DNA of 64,000 nt from Chitinophagaceae bacterium (GCA_014879565.1 JACSRW010000032.1:248001-312000); one strand, 5' to 3'. Positions 44,865 to 53,041 are shown, counted from the first letter of the stretch. The notes: a model not told the origin generated them from the sequence alone. Numbers and translations: made by a program.

Positions 44865-44904
44865 CCCCTCAACCTCTCAACGCCTCAACCCCTCAACTTT
44901 TCAG
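44865..44904. repeat. Octamer tandem array before hmgA
   Basis: Five consecutive 8-nt units CCCCTCAA, CCTCTCAA, CGCCTCAA, CCCCTCAA, CTTTTCAG end two bases before the hmgA ATG. This is the only array here with an 8-nt rather than 7-nt period. Confidence 0.85.
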
Positions 44905-44906
44905 CT

Positions 44907-46064
44907 ATGCCACATTATTACAAACTCGGTCAGATCCCCCATAAGCGTCATACCCAGTTCCGCAAACCTGATGGCGGGCTTTACAGTGAACAACTTTTTT
45001 CTACAGAAGGATTCAGTGATGATTATTCGCTGCTCTATCATTGTCATCCTCCCACTATGATTATCCGTACCGAACCACAGGTGGATGTAAGTCCGCAGGT
45101 AGCGGAAGAGAAGATGCTGAAACACCGGAGTTTTGAAGGGTTTAAGGTGCCACCGGTGAAAGACTTTCTGGAAAGCCGGGTGCCGGTGCTGGTCAACAGC
45201 GATTGTCATATTGTGCTGGCGGCTCCGGAGGAGAGCATGCGGGATTATTTTTATAAGAACACCGACGCGGACGAGATGATTTTTGTGCATGAGGGTACCG
45301 GCACCGTACATACGCAATACGGGGAACTGCCGTTTTCGCCGGGAGACTATATTATTCTGCCCCGGGGTACCATATACCAGATAAGTTTTGCCACCTCCGC
45401 AAACCGGCTCTTTATTGTGGAGTCGTTCAGTCCGCTTCGTTATCCGAAGAGATACCTCAGCAAATACGGACAGCTGATGGAACATTCCCCTTATTGTGAG
45501 AGGGATATACGCCCCCCGCAGGAGCTGAAGACTTTTGATGAAAAAGGCGACTACCTGATCCGGGCCAAAAAGAGAGGCGTGTTATACGGGCTGCATTACG
45601 GTACACACCCCTTTGATGTAGTGGGTTGGGACGGGTGCTGTTATCCCTATATCTTTTCCATACATGATTTTGAGCCTATAACAGGGCGGGTGCATATGCC
45701 GCCTCCCATCCATCAGACTTTTGAGACCCGGGCGTTCGTGGTTTGTTCCTTTGTGCCCAGGCTCTATGATTATCATCCACTGGCCATACCGGCACCCTAT
45801 AACCACAGCAATATTGACAGTGATGAGGTATTGTATTATGTGGAAGGAGAGTTTATGAGCCGCAAACATGTAACGCGCGGTATGATCACCCTTCATCCGG
45901 CGGGAATACCCCATGGTCCTCATCCGGGCGCTGTTGAAAAATCTATTGGCGCAAAAGAAACCAAAGAACTTGCCGTGATGGTGGATACCTTCCGCCCGCT
46001 GATGCTCACCAGGCAGGCGCTGGAAATTGAAAACAGGGATTACACGATGAGCTGGGCAGAGTAG
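44907..46064 (+). CDS. hmgA: Homogentisate 1,2-dioxygenase
   Basis: 385 residues, the shorter bacterial form. The beginning MPHYYKLGQIPHKRHTQFRKPDGGLY and block GLYSEQLFSTEGFSDDYSLLYHCHPP are diagnostic. The cupin core follows, with the iron-ligand region PPPIHQTFETRAFVVCSFVPR and HPAGIPHGPHPG near the C-terminus. It opens the ring of homogentisate to maleylacetoacetate in tyrosine and phenylalanine breakdown. Neither 4-hydroxyphenylpyruvate dioxygenase nor fumarylacetoacetase is adjacent, so the pathway is dispersed. An octamer repeat array lies directly before the start codon; a terminator hairpin follows. Confidence 0.95.
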   Translation: MPHYYKLGQIPHKRHTQFRKPDGGLYSEQLFSTEGFSDDYSLLYHCHPPTMIIRTEPQVDVSPQVAEEKMLKHRSFEGFKVPPVKDFLESRVPVLVNSDCHIVLAAPEESMRDYFYKNTDADEMIFVHEGTGTVHTQYGELPFSPGDYIILPRGTIYQISFATSANRLFIVESFSPLRYPKRYLSKYGQLMEHSPYCERDIRPPQELKTFDEKGDYLIRAKKRGVLYGLHYGTHPFDVVGWDGCCYPYIFSIHDFEPITGRVHMPPPIHQTFETRAFVVCSFVPRLYDYHPLAIPAPYNHSNIDSDEVLYYVEGEFMSRKHVTRGMITLHPAGIPHGPHPGAVEKSIGAKETKELAVMVDTFRPLMLTRQALEIENRDYTMSWAE

Positions 46065-46122
46065 GGGAGAGATATAAACCGGACCAATGAGCCGGTGAAA
46101 AAAAACAGATTTTCATGGTGAA

Positions 46123-46157
46123 AAACCCATGGCCCATTCTGTGGGCGGGTTTATTTT
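46123..46157 (+). terminator. Likely terminator after hmgA
   Basis: AAACCC (46123-46128) pairs with GGGTTT (46147-46152) and CCCA (46133-46136) with TGGG (46142-46145), with a small internal loop, then ATTTT. Confidence 0.6.
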
Positions 46158-46196
46158 CGGTTTGTCAATGACGTAAACCTTATCCTGGCTTGTTGC

Positions 46197-46210
46197 AACC
46201 CTGCAGGGTT
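46197..46210. other. Perfect 14-bp palindrome upstream of the Cys-rich protein gene
   Basis: AACCCTGCAGGGTT is its own reverse complement. It lies 107 bases before the next ATG and could be a binding site or a scattered short repeat word. Confidence 0.4.
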
Positions 46211-46317
46211 TCTGTATCTGTAAAGGGGTAGCAAAAACAGCCAAACTGCGGGTACGCTCACTGGCCCGTGTCAGCCGAAAAACGGTATTGCAGAGTAGGC
46301 GCCAAAAAAGTTTAGCC

Positions 46318-47016
46318 ATGAAAAAACTTTTGTTCTTTTTTTTTCTTTGCCTGAGTGGGATCTCCCGGGCACAACCGGATGAACAATCCCTGATCCGTGA
46401 ATTTCTTGCATCCGCAGACTTTAACCGCTTCCGGATCAGTTCACCTTTTGGAAGAGCGGGAGACCCTGATCCCCTGCACCAGTATGTAAAAATGACCAGT
46501 ACGATCGAAAATGAAGTGCAGGGATGGGTGCCTGTTGTACATATCGGTCTGACGGGCCTTGTCAATGGCAGGAAGAAACTGGTCGGTGAAATCCAGGCGG
46601 TGAAAGTGAAGGAGTCATATACCAAGCTCCCTCAAAACGGCACTTACCTGCTGCTGTACCGTGACCTGACACGTTATGATCTCACAACCGACAACGGGGA
46701 GGTGCGTGTGTATGATCTTAACTATGACAGTTACCTGGTGGGGGATGCGCTGGTGAAAAATGGAAAAGTTGTGACAGATCATACCTATCCGATGCCACCC
46801 GAGGTAGCAGGCAAATACCAGCTCGTTAGCCGGGCACATCCCTGTGACGCCAACCAGAATGGAAACATTACGTTCGGAGAATGCTGGCGTTGTTTCTTTA
46901 ACGCCTGCAAATCTGACCCGGAATGTGAACTGTTGTGTAAACTGATAAACAAACGGAATATGCATTGCACATTATCCATCGGGATATCCTGTGCCATTAT
47001 TGCGGCCGTTTATTGA
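46318..47016 (+). CDS. Secreted protein with EF-hand-like loop and Cys-rich C-terminal domain
   Basis: 232 residues from ATG 46318 (MKKLLFFFFLCLSGISRAQ), a clear signal peptide; the frame opens earlier at an unlikely start. The central part is a beta-rich domain (MTSTIENEVQGWVPVVHIG ... GTYLLLYRDLTRYDLTT). Towards the end comes a loop DANQNGNITFGE that fits the EF-hand calcium pattern (D-x-N-x-N-G-x-I-x-x-x-E), then a tail with eight Cys within about 57 residues (HPC, GEC, WRC, NAC, PEC, LLC, MHC, ISC) and a hydrophobic end. The spacing suggests a small disulphide-knotted module. I do not recognise the family; a toxin/bacteriocin-like or surface role is speculation. Confidence 0.75.
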   Translation: MKKLLFFFFLCLSGISRAQPDEQSLIREFLASADFNRFRISSPFGRAGDPDPLHQYVKMTSTIENEVQGWVPVVHIGLTGLVNGRKKLVGEIQAVKVKESYTKLPQNGTYLLLYRDLTRYDLTTDNGEVRVYDLNYDSYLVGDALVKNGKVVTDHTYPMPPEVAGKYQLVSRAHPCDANQNGNITFGECWRCFFNACKSDPECELLCKLINKRNMHCTLSIGISCAIIAAVY

Positions 47017-47024
47017 TAAACCGT

Positions 47025-47052
47025 TTCAGCCGGGTGAAACAGCCCGGCTGAA
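47025..47052 (+). terminator. Strong hairpin after the Cys-rich protein gene
   Basis: TTCAGCCGGG (47025-47034) and CCCGGCTGAA (47043-47052) form an exact 10-bp stem with an 8-base loop. No T-run follows, so termination is likely but not certain. Confidence 0.5.
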
Positions 47053-47068
47053 TTAATACAGTTGATAT

Positions 47069-47269
47069 ATGGAAATTCAGGATTTTGCCCGGCTGGCATT
47101 CATTGCCCTGCTGCTTCTTATTTATGTATGGGCCATCATTGACATTCAGCGTCGCCGCTTTGCTACAGAGAAAGACCGTCGTTTCTGGGTAAACATTGTA
47201 TTTTTTCTTCCTGTTTTCGGATCCCTTTATTACCTGTTTGCCCTAAAGGCAAAACGCTGGCCTAAGTAA
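47069..47269 (+). CDS. Small PLDc_N-type membrane protein, 66 aa
   Basis: Two membrane helices (about 8-24 LAFIALLLLIYVWAIIDI and 43-58 VNIVFFLPVFGSLYYLFA) with the loop RRRFATEKDRRFW between them and a basic tail. This is the short N-terminal module of cardiolipin synthases found alone in many Bacteroidota. The pattern D-I-x-x-R-R and P-x-x-G-x-x-Y-Y is characteristic. It is encoded just after a strong hairpin, so likely on its own transcript. Role of the free-standing form is unknown. Confidence 0.8.
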   Translation: MEIQDFARLAFIALLLLIYVWAIIDIQRRRFATEKDRRFWVNIVFFLPVFGSLYYLFALKAKRWPK

Positions 47270-47345
47270 ATTATCAGTTTATTTCACGGACCTGCCAATG
47301 GGCCGGTGCTGCCGCCGTGTCAGTTTTTAAATTTTTCTCCGGAAA

Positions 47346-48161
47346 ATGAAAAGTATGCTGGCATTGTGGGGGCTGTTTTTGCCTTTTTTTCTTTCTGCGC
47401 AGGCAGGCACCCATCCTGTGGTTAAAGCAGACAGTCTGCCAGTCAGTTCCGGTGTACAGACAGGGGGAAATGAGGGGAAACCGGAGGTGTTCACCAGCGG
47501 TTTTCTGGATGTGCTGAACAGCGGACAAATTAATGCGTCTGCCCGTCTCATTCGCCTTTATATTGGCGAACCCGGCCGCTTTGCCATTCCCGTTTCTTTT
47601 TATTCGGGCGTTTCTTCCAATAATTTTCAGCCGGTCATACAAGCGATACCTGCATCCAATGAGCTGCTTTATACCCAATTTATCAATCCCCTGAGCGGGC
47701 TGGCTAATCTCTCCGCCGAAGGCACAATCCGGTTAGGGAAACAGAAACAAACGACCGGGGCATCTGTAATGTACCAGGCAGGGGAGCGAATCCTGACAGG
47801 TTACCGTACGGGCCTGCCGGCTGATCCGCAAACCGGCCGGCCGGTTAATTTTCTGAATAGTTTCGGTTCGGCAGGAATATATATTCAGACCGGTGCATGG
47901 GAGCGGAGTAATCAGAAAAACAAGGGAATTTCCTGGCTGGCCTGGCGGTATATTTTCACCTATACCCGTACTTCTTCTCTCCGGGAGTTTCTCCCGGCTA
48001 TCACTTCAAACGGCTTGTATACCGGCTGGTCGCTGGCCTGGGGAGTGGAAATCACCCGGCTGGTGAATATCCGGGTGGTGTATTATAAATATATTAAGCA
48101 GCCAGAGATTGACTATACACAGCCTATTTATCAGTTTTCCTTCAATTATACTTTCCGGTAA
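47346..48161 (+). CDS. Predicted outer membrane/secreted protein, 271 aa
   Basis: Signal peptide (MLALWGLFLPFFLSAQ) and a mature part of alternating aromatic beta strands (RFAIPVSFYSGVSSNNF; ISWLAWRYIFTYTRTSS; GWSLAWGVEITRLVNIRVVYYKYI; YQFSFNYTFR). The end with Phe-Arg after a strand and the girdle-like aromatics suggest a small barrel in the outer membrane. No recognised family. It is followed by the TetR gene after 95 bases and is not obviously part of the exporter operon. Confidence 0.7.
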   Translation: MKSMLALWGLFLPFFLSAQAGTHPVVKADSLPVSSGVQTGGNEGKPEVFTSGFLDVLNSGQINASARLIRLYIGEPGRFAIPVSFYSGVSSNNFQPVIQAIPASNELLYTQFINPLSGLANLSAEGTIRLGKQKQTTGASVMYQAGERILTGYRTGLPADPQTGRPVNFLNSFGSAGIYIQTGAWERSNQKNKGISWLAWRYIFTYTRTSSLREFLPAITSNGLYTGWSLAWGVEITRLVNIRVVYYKYIKQPEIDYTQPIYQFSFNYTFR

Positions 48162-48215
48162 TCCGGCGGCCTGACAGATCAATTCAAACCGGCATCAGCC
48201 TGCCAAAAAAATAAA

Positions 48216-48266
48216 TTTGACCATATGGTTAAAAATTTGGTTCTTTGTTTAACCAAATGGTTAAAA
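48216..48266 (+). promoter_or_regulatory. Doubled 19-bp operator at the TetR gene
   Basis: TTTGACCATATGGTTAAAA (48216-48234) and TTTAACCAAATGGTTAAAA (48248-48266) match at 17 of 19 positions and lie 32 bp apart, about three helical turns. Each holds a palindromic core ACCA-N2-TGGT. The second covers the start codon at 48257. This is a likely autorepression site for the TetR protein, covering the start of the gene. Confidence 0.7.
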
Positions 48267-48883
48267 TGGTTACCTCCGCAAAAGATAAGAGTACTGAAGA
48301 GAAAATTCTGGCTGCAGCCCGGAGGGTATTTGTACGCGATGGAATGACCGGCGCCCGGATGCAGGATATAGCCGATGAAGCCGGGATAAATAAGGCGTTG
48401 CTGCATTATCATTTCCGGAACAAGAAAAAACTGTTTGAAGTGGTCTTCCTGGAGGCGGCCGGCCGCCTGTTTCCCAAAATCAATGAAATTTTTGAAGCCG
48501 ATCTGGGGCTTTTCGAAAAGATTGAGCGGTTCTGTGAGGAGTATGTCACGCTGGTCATGGAGAACCCCTATTTACCTCTTTTTGTATTAAACGAAATCAA
48601 CCGGGATCCGCATTATTTCCTGGGTAAGGTCTGGAAAGGCAAAAGCACTCCGCGTCCGGAAAAACTGCTGGCCCAGATAAAAGCGGAGCAGGCTGCCGGT
48701 CGTATCCGTTCCGTGGATCCCCTGCAACTGCTGATGCATCTGTTATCCATGACGATTTTCCCTTTCGTGGCCAGACCCATGTTGCGAAAAAACTTAGGGC
48801 TGGATGAGCAGACATTCCGGGTTGTGATGGAACAACGCAAAAAAGAAATACCGGAATTTATCATTCATGCTATACGTATATAG
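48257..48883 (+). CDS. TetR/AcrR family transcriptional repressor of the exporter operon
   Basis: 208 residues from ATG 48257; ATG 48266 (MVTSAKDKSTEEKIL) is also possible, and the frame opens earlier at a TTG. The helix-turn-helix domain is clear (EEKILAAARRVFVRDGMTGARMQDIADEAGINKALLHYHFRNKKKLFEVVF), followed by a helical ligand-binding domain of about 150 residues. It is 36 bases before the TolC gene, so it most likely controls the exporter operon and itself through the paired operator at 48216-48266. The inducing ligand is unknown. Confidence 0.93.
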   Translation: MVKMVTSAKDKSTEEKILAAARRVFVRDGMTGARMQDIADEAGINKALLHYHFRNKKKLFEVVFLEAAGRLFPKINEIFEADLGLFEKIERFCEEYVTLVMENPYLPLFVLNEINRDPHYFLGKVWKGKSTPRPEKLLAQIKAEQAAGRIRSVDPLQLLMHLLSMTIFPFVARPMLRKNLGLDEQTFRVVMEQRKKEIPEFIIHAIRI

Positions 48884-48919
48884 ACAGACCTTATCTGGTA
48901 AACAGAAAATAAACCTGCA

Positions 48920-50182
48920 ATGAAAATAATCAGATGGCTCTTCCTGCTGCTCTTCACCGGGGCGGCCGCCCAGCAGGGGCCGGAGTTAACCCTGGAGCAG
49001 GCGAGGCAACAGGCCCGTCAGCATTATCCTGCCATCCGCGAAAAAGACCTGGTAAAAAAAACAGCGGATATCAGTATAGAGAATCTGCAGAAAGGTTTCC
49101 TGCCGCAGGTGGCGCTCAGCGGACAGGCCACCTACCAGTCTGAGGTAACCCGTGTATCTATTCCGGTTCCCGGTTTTTCGATCGAACCTCCCGGCAAAGA
49201 TCAATACCGGCTGGTGGCTGAAGCCAGTCAGTTATTGTTTGACGGGGGGATGACCCGTGAGCAAAAAACAGTACAGCTGCTGAACGCCCGGGTGGAAGAC
49301 CAGAAACTGGAAGTGGAGTTGTACCGGATACAGGAACGTGTGAACCAGCTTTTCCTGGGAATTTTATTCCTGGAAGAACAGCTCAGGCAAACGGAACTTG
49401 TTAAAAATGATATTGGCATCGGGTTGAAAAAAATGGAGGCACAATTGCAAAACGGGGTTATATTCCGTTCCAGTGTACAGATGCTGAAAGCCGAATGGCT
49501 TAAAGCAGAGCAGCGCCAAACCGAGATCGCCGCCTCCCGTAAAGGCATGTTGCAGGCGCTCGGACTTTTTATTAATCAGGAATTGAACGAAAATACACGG
49601 CTGGAACAGCCGGTAGTTCATTATAGCCCGGCTGATACGCTTATACAGCGTCCCGAAATACAGTTATACAATTACCAGGAAAAACTCACTGCCCGGCAGG
49701 AAAAACTGATTGACGCAAAAAACAAACCCAGGGCCACCCTTTTTGTTCAGGGCGGATATGGAAGACCCGGACTGAATATGCTCAAAAATGAATTTGTTTT
49801 TTATGGCATTGGCGGATTACGGTTTAACTGGGCCCTGGGTGGTTTGTATACCCGCCGGAAAGAAAGGGAGCAGGTGCAGATCAACCGGCAACGAATTTCC
49901 CTCCAGCAGGAAAGTTTTCTGCTCGGCACCCGCACGCAGGTGAAACAACAGCAGACGGAAATCGACAAGCTCGAGATCCTGCTGAAATCAGATGAAGAAA
50001 TTATATCTCTCCGGCATGCGGTAACCGAAGCTGCCAAAGTGCAGCTGGATAACGGGGTCATCACCCCGAATGATTTTCTGAAAGAAATTAATGCAGAAGA
50101 CCAGGCACGCCAGTTACAGCTGACCCACCGGATTCAGCTCCTGCAGGCCAAAATCAATTATGCAACGCTGACGGGTAAGTAG
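48920..50182 (+). CDS. TolC family outer membrane efflux protein
   Basis: 420 residues with a signal peptide (RWLFLLLFTGAAAQ). TolC-type features: LTLEQARQQARQHYPAIREKDLVKK near the N-terminus, long helical pairs with regular heptads (VEDQKLEVELYRIQERVNQLFLGILFLEEQLRQTEL) repeated in the second half, and short beta stretches in between (VALSGQATYQSEV; RATLFVQGGYG). It is the outer-membrane channel of the seven-gene exporter. The adaptor gene starts 17 bases downstream. Confidence 0.93.
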   Translation: MKIIRWLFLLLFTGAAAQQGPELTLEQARQQARQHYPAIREKDLVKKTADISIENLQKGFLPQVALSGQATYQSEVTRVSIPVPGFSIEPPGKDQYRLVAEASQLLFDGGMTREQKTVQLLNARVEDQKLEVELYRIQERVNQLFLGILFLEEQLRQTELVKNDIGIGLKKMEAQLQNGVIFRSSVQMLKAEWLKAEQRQTEIAASRKGMLQALGLFINQELNENTRLEQPVVHYSPADTLIQRPEIQLYNYQEKLTARQEKLIDAKNKPRATLFVQGGYGRPGLNMLKNEFVFYGIGGLRFNWALGGLYTRRKEREQVQINRQRISLQQESFLLGTRTQVKQQQTEIDKLEILLKSDEEIISLRHAVTEAAKVQLDNGVITPNDFLKEINAEDQARQLQLTHRIQLLQAKINYATLTGK

Positions 50183-50199
50183 TAATTATAAAAAACCGA

Positions 50200-51141
50200 A
50201 TGGTTATGAAATATGCTTTTGTTTTGACTGCTTTATTCCTGGGAGGCTTAACAGCCTGTAAAAACGGGAACGAAACCTTTGACGCCAGTGGTACGTTTGA
50301 GGCAGATGAGGTGGTGGTTTCTTCGGAGATATCCGGAAAACTGATTGCTTTCCGGGTGGAAGAGGGCCAGCACCTGGATAAGGACACGGTGATCGGTCAG
50401 GTTGATGCAACCGGTATCAGTCTGCAGAAAGAGCAGGCTGAAGCGAGTATTGCCGCCCTCTCCCAGAAAACCGCGGATGTGAGTCCCCAGGTGCGGTTGC
50501 TCGAAAACCAGCTCACCGTTCAGCAAACCCAGCTCGATAATCTGCTGTATGAACAAAAAAGAATCCGGAACCTCCTGCAGGCAGATGCCGCAACCGGCAA
50601 ACAGATGGACGATATCAATGCACAGGTGGAGGTGGCCCAAAAAAATCTGCTGGTGACCAGACAGCAAATTGCCGTTCAAAGGAATAATGTGGCAACCCAG
50701 AACCGGGCCATTCTCAGTGAAGGAAAACCGCTGGAAAAAAGAGTGGCGCAACTGGAAGATCAGCTGAAACGGGCTGCCTTGGTTAACCCGGTTACAGGTA
50801 CAGTGATTACCAAATTTGCCGAAGAAGGGGAGTTCACAACAGCCGGCAAAGCCCTGTATAAAATTGCCGACCTCAGTACGCTTACTTTACGGGCGTATAT
50901 TACCGGAAAACAATTACCCGGTGTTAAGCTGGGTCAGCAGGTAAAAGTTATGGTGGATGACGGGAAAGACGGCTATAAGGAATTTCCCGGTACCCTTACA
51001 TGGATTGCCGGTAAAGCCGAGTTTACCCCCAAAACAATCCAGACAAAGGAGGAAAGAGCCAACCTGGTCTATGCGGTAAAGATTATGGTAAAAAATGACG
51101 GGTACCTGAAGATTGGGATGTATGGGGAGGTGAGGCTGTGA
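50200..51141 (+). CDS. HlyD/YbhG-like membrane fusion lipoprotein
   Basis: 313 residues; ATG 50206 is an alternative start. Lipobox TAC (Cys20) after YAFVLTALFLGGL. Adaptor layout: barrel/lipoyl start (DASGTFEADEVVVSSEISGKLIAFRVEEGQHLDKDTVIGQVDATG), a coiled-coil hairpin of about 110 residues (AALSQKTADVSPQVRLLENQLTVQQTQLDNLLYEQKRI), lipoyl return (LVNPVTGTVITKFAEEGEFTTAGKALYKIADLSTL) and a beta-barrel end. It bridges the inner-membrane permeases and TolC. The order of genes matches the YbhGFSR exporters of enterobacteria. Confidence 0.93.
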   Translation: MVMKYAFVLTALFLGGLTACKNGNETFDASGTFEADEVVVSSEISGKLIAFRVEEGQHLDKDTVIGQVDATGISLQKEQAEASIAALSQKTADVSPQVRLLENQLTVQQTQLDNLLYEQKRIRNLLQADAATGKQMDDINAQVEVAQKNLLVTRQQIAVQRNNVATQNRAILSEGKPLEKRVAQLEDQLKRAALVNPVTGTVITKFAEEGEFTTAGKALYKIADLSTLTLRAYITGKQLPGVKLGQQVKVMVDDGKDGYKEFPGTLTWIAGKAEFTPKTIQTKEERANLVYAVKIMVKNDGYLKIGMYGEVRL

Positions 51142-51150
51142 GTCGGGAGC

Positions 51151-51178
51151 AGGCAATAGGCAATAAGTAATGGGCAAT
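51151..51178. repeat. Heptamer array AGGCAAT between adaptor and ATPase genes
   Basis: Units AGGCAAT, AGGCAAT, AAGTAAT, GGGCAAT occupy 51151-51178, followed by a G-run. Four 7-nt units inside an operon spacer of 61 bases. Confidence 0.75.
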
Positions 51179-51202
51179 GGGGGGGTAAAACTGAAAAGAA
51201 AA

Positions 51203-52120
51203 ATGTACGCGGTTTCGGTAAACAATATTGCAAAAAGTTACGGGGCAAAAAAAAATGTCACGCCGGCGCTGCACGGGATAAGTTTTGATGTGAAGCCGGG
51301 AGAACTCTTTGGGCTTATTGGCCCGGACGGAGCAGGCAAAACCACGCTTTTCCGGATACTGACCACCTTATTGCTGCCTGATAAGGGAACAGCCTCTGTG
51401 GATGGCTTTGATGTCGTCAATGCGTATAAATCCATCCGCCGGCGGGTGGGTTATATGCCCGGGCGTTTTTCACTGTACCAGGACCTGACTGTTAAGGAGA
51501 ATCTGGATTTTTTTGCCACAATTTTTAATACCTCAATTGAAAAAAATTACGACCTGGTAAAGGATATCTATGCCCAGATTGAGCCTTTCAGTAACCGGAT
51601 GGCCGGTAAGCTTTCCGGGGGGATGAAACAGAAACTGGCGCTGAGCTGTGCGTTGATCCACCGGCCTTCTGTTTTATTTCTCGATGAACCCACCACCGGG
51701 GTGGATGCGGTATCCAGAAAAGAATTCTGGGAAATGCTCAAAAGACTTAAAGCGGAAGGAATTACCATCCTGGTTTCAACGCCCTATATGGATGAGGCCG
51801 GAATGTGTGACAGGGTGGCCCTGATTCAGTCAGGCCGGTTATTGGAAATGGATACCCCTTCCGCGATCATCCGTGATTTTAGCAAAAAACTGCTCGCGTT
51901 GAAGGGCCCGGATATGTTAACGCTACTTCAGGCCATCAGATCTCATAAAGACGTGGCGGATGCCTATCCTTTTGGAGAATTCCACCATGTTGTACTGGAG
52001 CAAGACGACGAATCCGGATTGTTGGGTTATCTGCAGGATAATGGAATAGCGTTTGAAGCTAAAATGGCAGTGCCGGATATTGAGGATTGTTTTATTCAGC
52101 TGATGAAGGAGGAGCGGTAA
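51203..52120 (+). CDS. ABC transporter ATP-binding protein, YbhF N-half type
   Basis: 305 residues from ATG 51203 (MYAVSVNNIAKSYGAKKN); an upstream start at 51170 lies in the repeat region. Walker A GPDGAGKTTL, signature LSGGMKQKLAL, Walker B VLFLDEPTTGVD, then a D-loop and H-loop region (ILVSTPYMDEAGMCD, where the usual switch His is replaced by Pro). A C-terminal extension of about 90 residues follows. In enterobacterial YbhF two ATP-binding halves are fused; here they are two genes. Confidence 0.95.
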   Translation: MYAVSVNNIAKSYGAKKNVTPALHGISFDVKPGELFGLIGPDGAGKTTLFRILTTLLLPDKGTASVDGFDVVNAYKSIRRRVGYMPGRFSLYQDLTVKENLDFFATIFNTSIEKNYDLVKDIYAQIEPFSNRMAGKLSGGMKQKLALSCALIHRPSVLFLDEPTTGVDAVSRKEFWEMLKRLKAEGITILVSTPYMDEAGMCDRVALIQSGRLLEMDTPSAIIRDFSKKLLALKGPDMLTLLQAIRSHKDVADAYPFGEFHHVVLEQDDESGLLGYLQDNGIAFEAKMAVPDIEDCFIQLMKEER

Positions 52121-52197
52121 GCTTGTCTGTCCACCTCGCTGTGTTTAGGCGGATCAGTCCGGAAGGCAGGCGGGGGGTATCACTGAAACTGTAAAGA

Positions 52198-52941
52198 ATG
52201 CGAGAAAAAGTAATTATAGCGGAAAAACTGACTAAACGGTTTGGGGATTTCACTGCCGTGGATGCCATCTCCTTTGATGTAAACAAAGGAGAAATATTTG
52301 GATTTCTGGGGGCTAACGGTGCAGGGAAGACCACAGCGATGCGGATGCTTTCAGGATTATCACTCCCAACCTCCGGCAATGCGACGGTAGCCGGTTTTGA
52401 TGTATACAGGGAAAATGAGAAGATAAAAAGAAATATTGGCTACATGAGTCAGAAATTTTCTCTCTATGAAGATCTGACGGTAAGAGAAAATATTCGTTTC
52501 TATGCAGGGATATATGGAAAATCATCCTCCTTTATCCGGGACAAAACAACCGCTGTGTTACAGCGGCTGCACCTGACCGGGGAAGCTGATAAACTGGTAA
52601 AATCCCTGCCCCTTGGCTGGAAACAAAAACTGGCATTTTCCGTGGCTATTTTTCATGAACCCCGCCTGGTTTTTCTGGACGAACCAACGGGGGGAGTTGA
52701 CCCGGTTACCCGGAGAGAATTCTGGCAGCTGATCTATGAAGCAGCTGCGGAAGGAATCACTGTTTTTGTAACCACCCACTATATGGATGAAGCAGAATAT
52801 TGTGACCGGGTAAGTATCATGGTTGACGGAAGAATAGATGCGCTGGATAGTCCTTCAGTATTAAAGCAACAATTCGGGGCCCGTTCCATGGATGATGTGT
52901 TTCTGAAACTGGCCAGGAAGGCACAACGGACGGCGGATTAG
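52198..52941 (+). CDS. ABC transporter ATP-binding protein, YbhF C-half type
   Basis: 247 residues. Walker A GANGAGKTTA and Walker B LVFLDEPTGGVDP are normal, with switch His in TTHYMDEAEYCD. The ABC signature reads LPLGWKQKLAF instead of LSGGQ. That same altered signature (LPLGW) is what I recall from the second half of E. coli YbhF, which supports a split YbhF arrangement with the preceding gene. The two proteins probably form a heterodimer under the two permeases. Confidence 0.95.
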   Translation: MREKVIIAEKLTKRFGDFTAVDAISFDVNKGEIFGFLGANGAGKTTAMRMLSGLSLPTSGNATVAGFDVYRENEKIKRNIGYMSQKFSLYEDLTVRENIRFYAGIYGKSSSFIRDKTTAVLQRLHLTGEADKLVKSLPLGWKQKLAFSVAIFHEPRLVFLDEPTGGVDPVTRREFWQLIYEAAAEGITVFVTTHYMDEAEYCDRVSIMVDGRIDALDSPSVLKQQFGARSMDDVFLKLARKAQRTAD

Positions 52942-52943
52942 GG

Positions 52944-53016
52944 GAAAGAAGAAACAAGAAACAAGAACCGAAGAAACAAGAACCAAAGAACCAAGAGCCG
53001 AAGAACCAAAGACCAG
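52944..53016. repeat. Degenerate CAAGAAC/CGAAGAAC heptamer array between ATPase and permease genes
   Basis: Purine-rich array of 7- to 8-nt units (GAAACAA, GAAACAA, GAACCGAA, GAAACAA, GAACCAAA, GAACCAA, GAGCCGAA, GAACCAAA, GACC) running about 73 bases between the second ATPase stop and the first permease start. Confidence 0.8.
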
Positions 53017-53041
53017 GACGCGGATTATTTGAGTTGAAATC

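Noticed and set aside
46197-46210. AACCCTGCAGGGTT as an operator of the Cys-rich protein gene
   Set aside because: It is far from the start, with no promoter beside it; a dispersed word is equally likely.
52944-53016. CRISPR-like array in the ABC exporter operon
   Set aside because: Units are 7-8 nt with no spacers and there are no cas genes; it is a simple degenerate tandem array.
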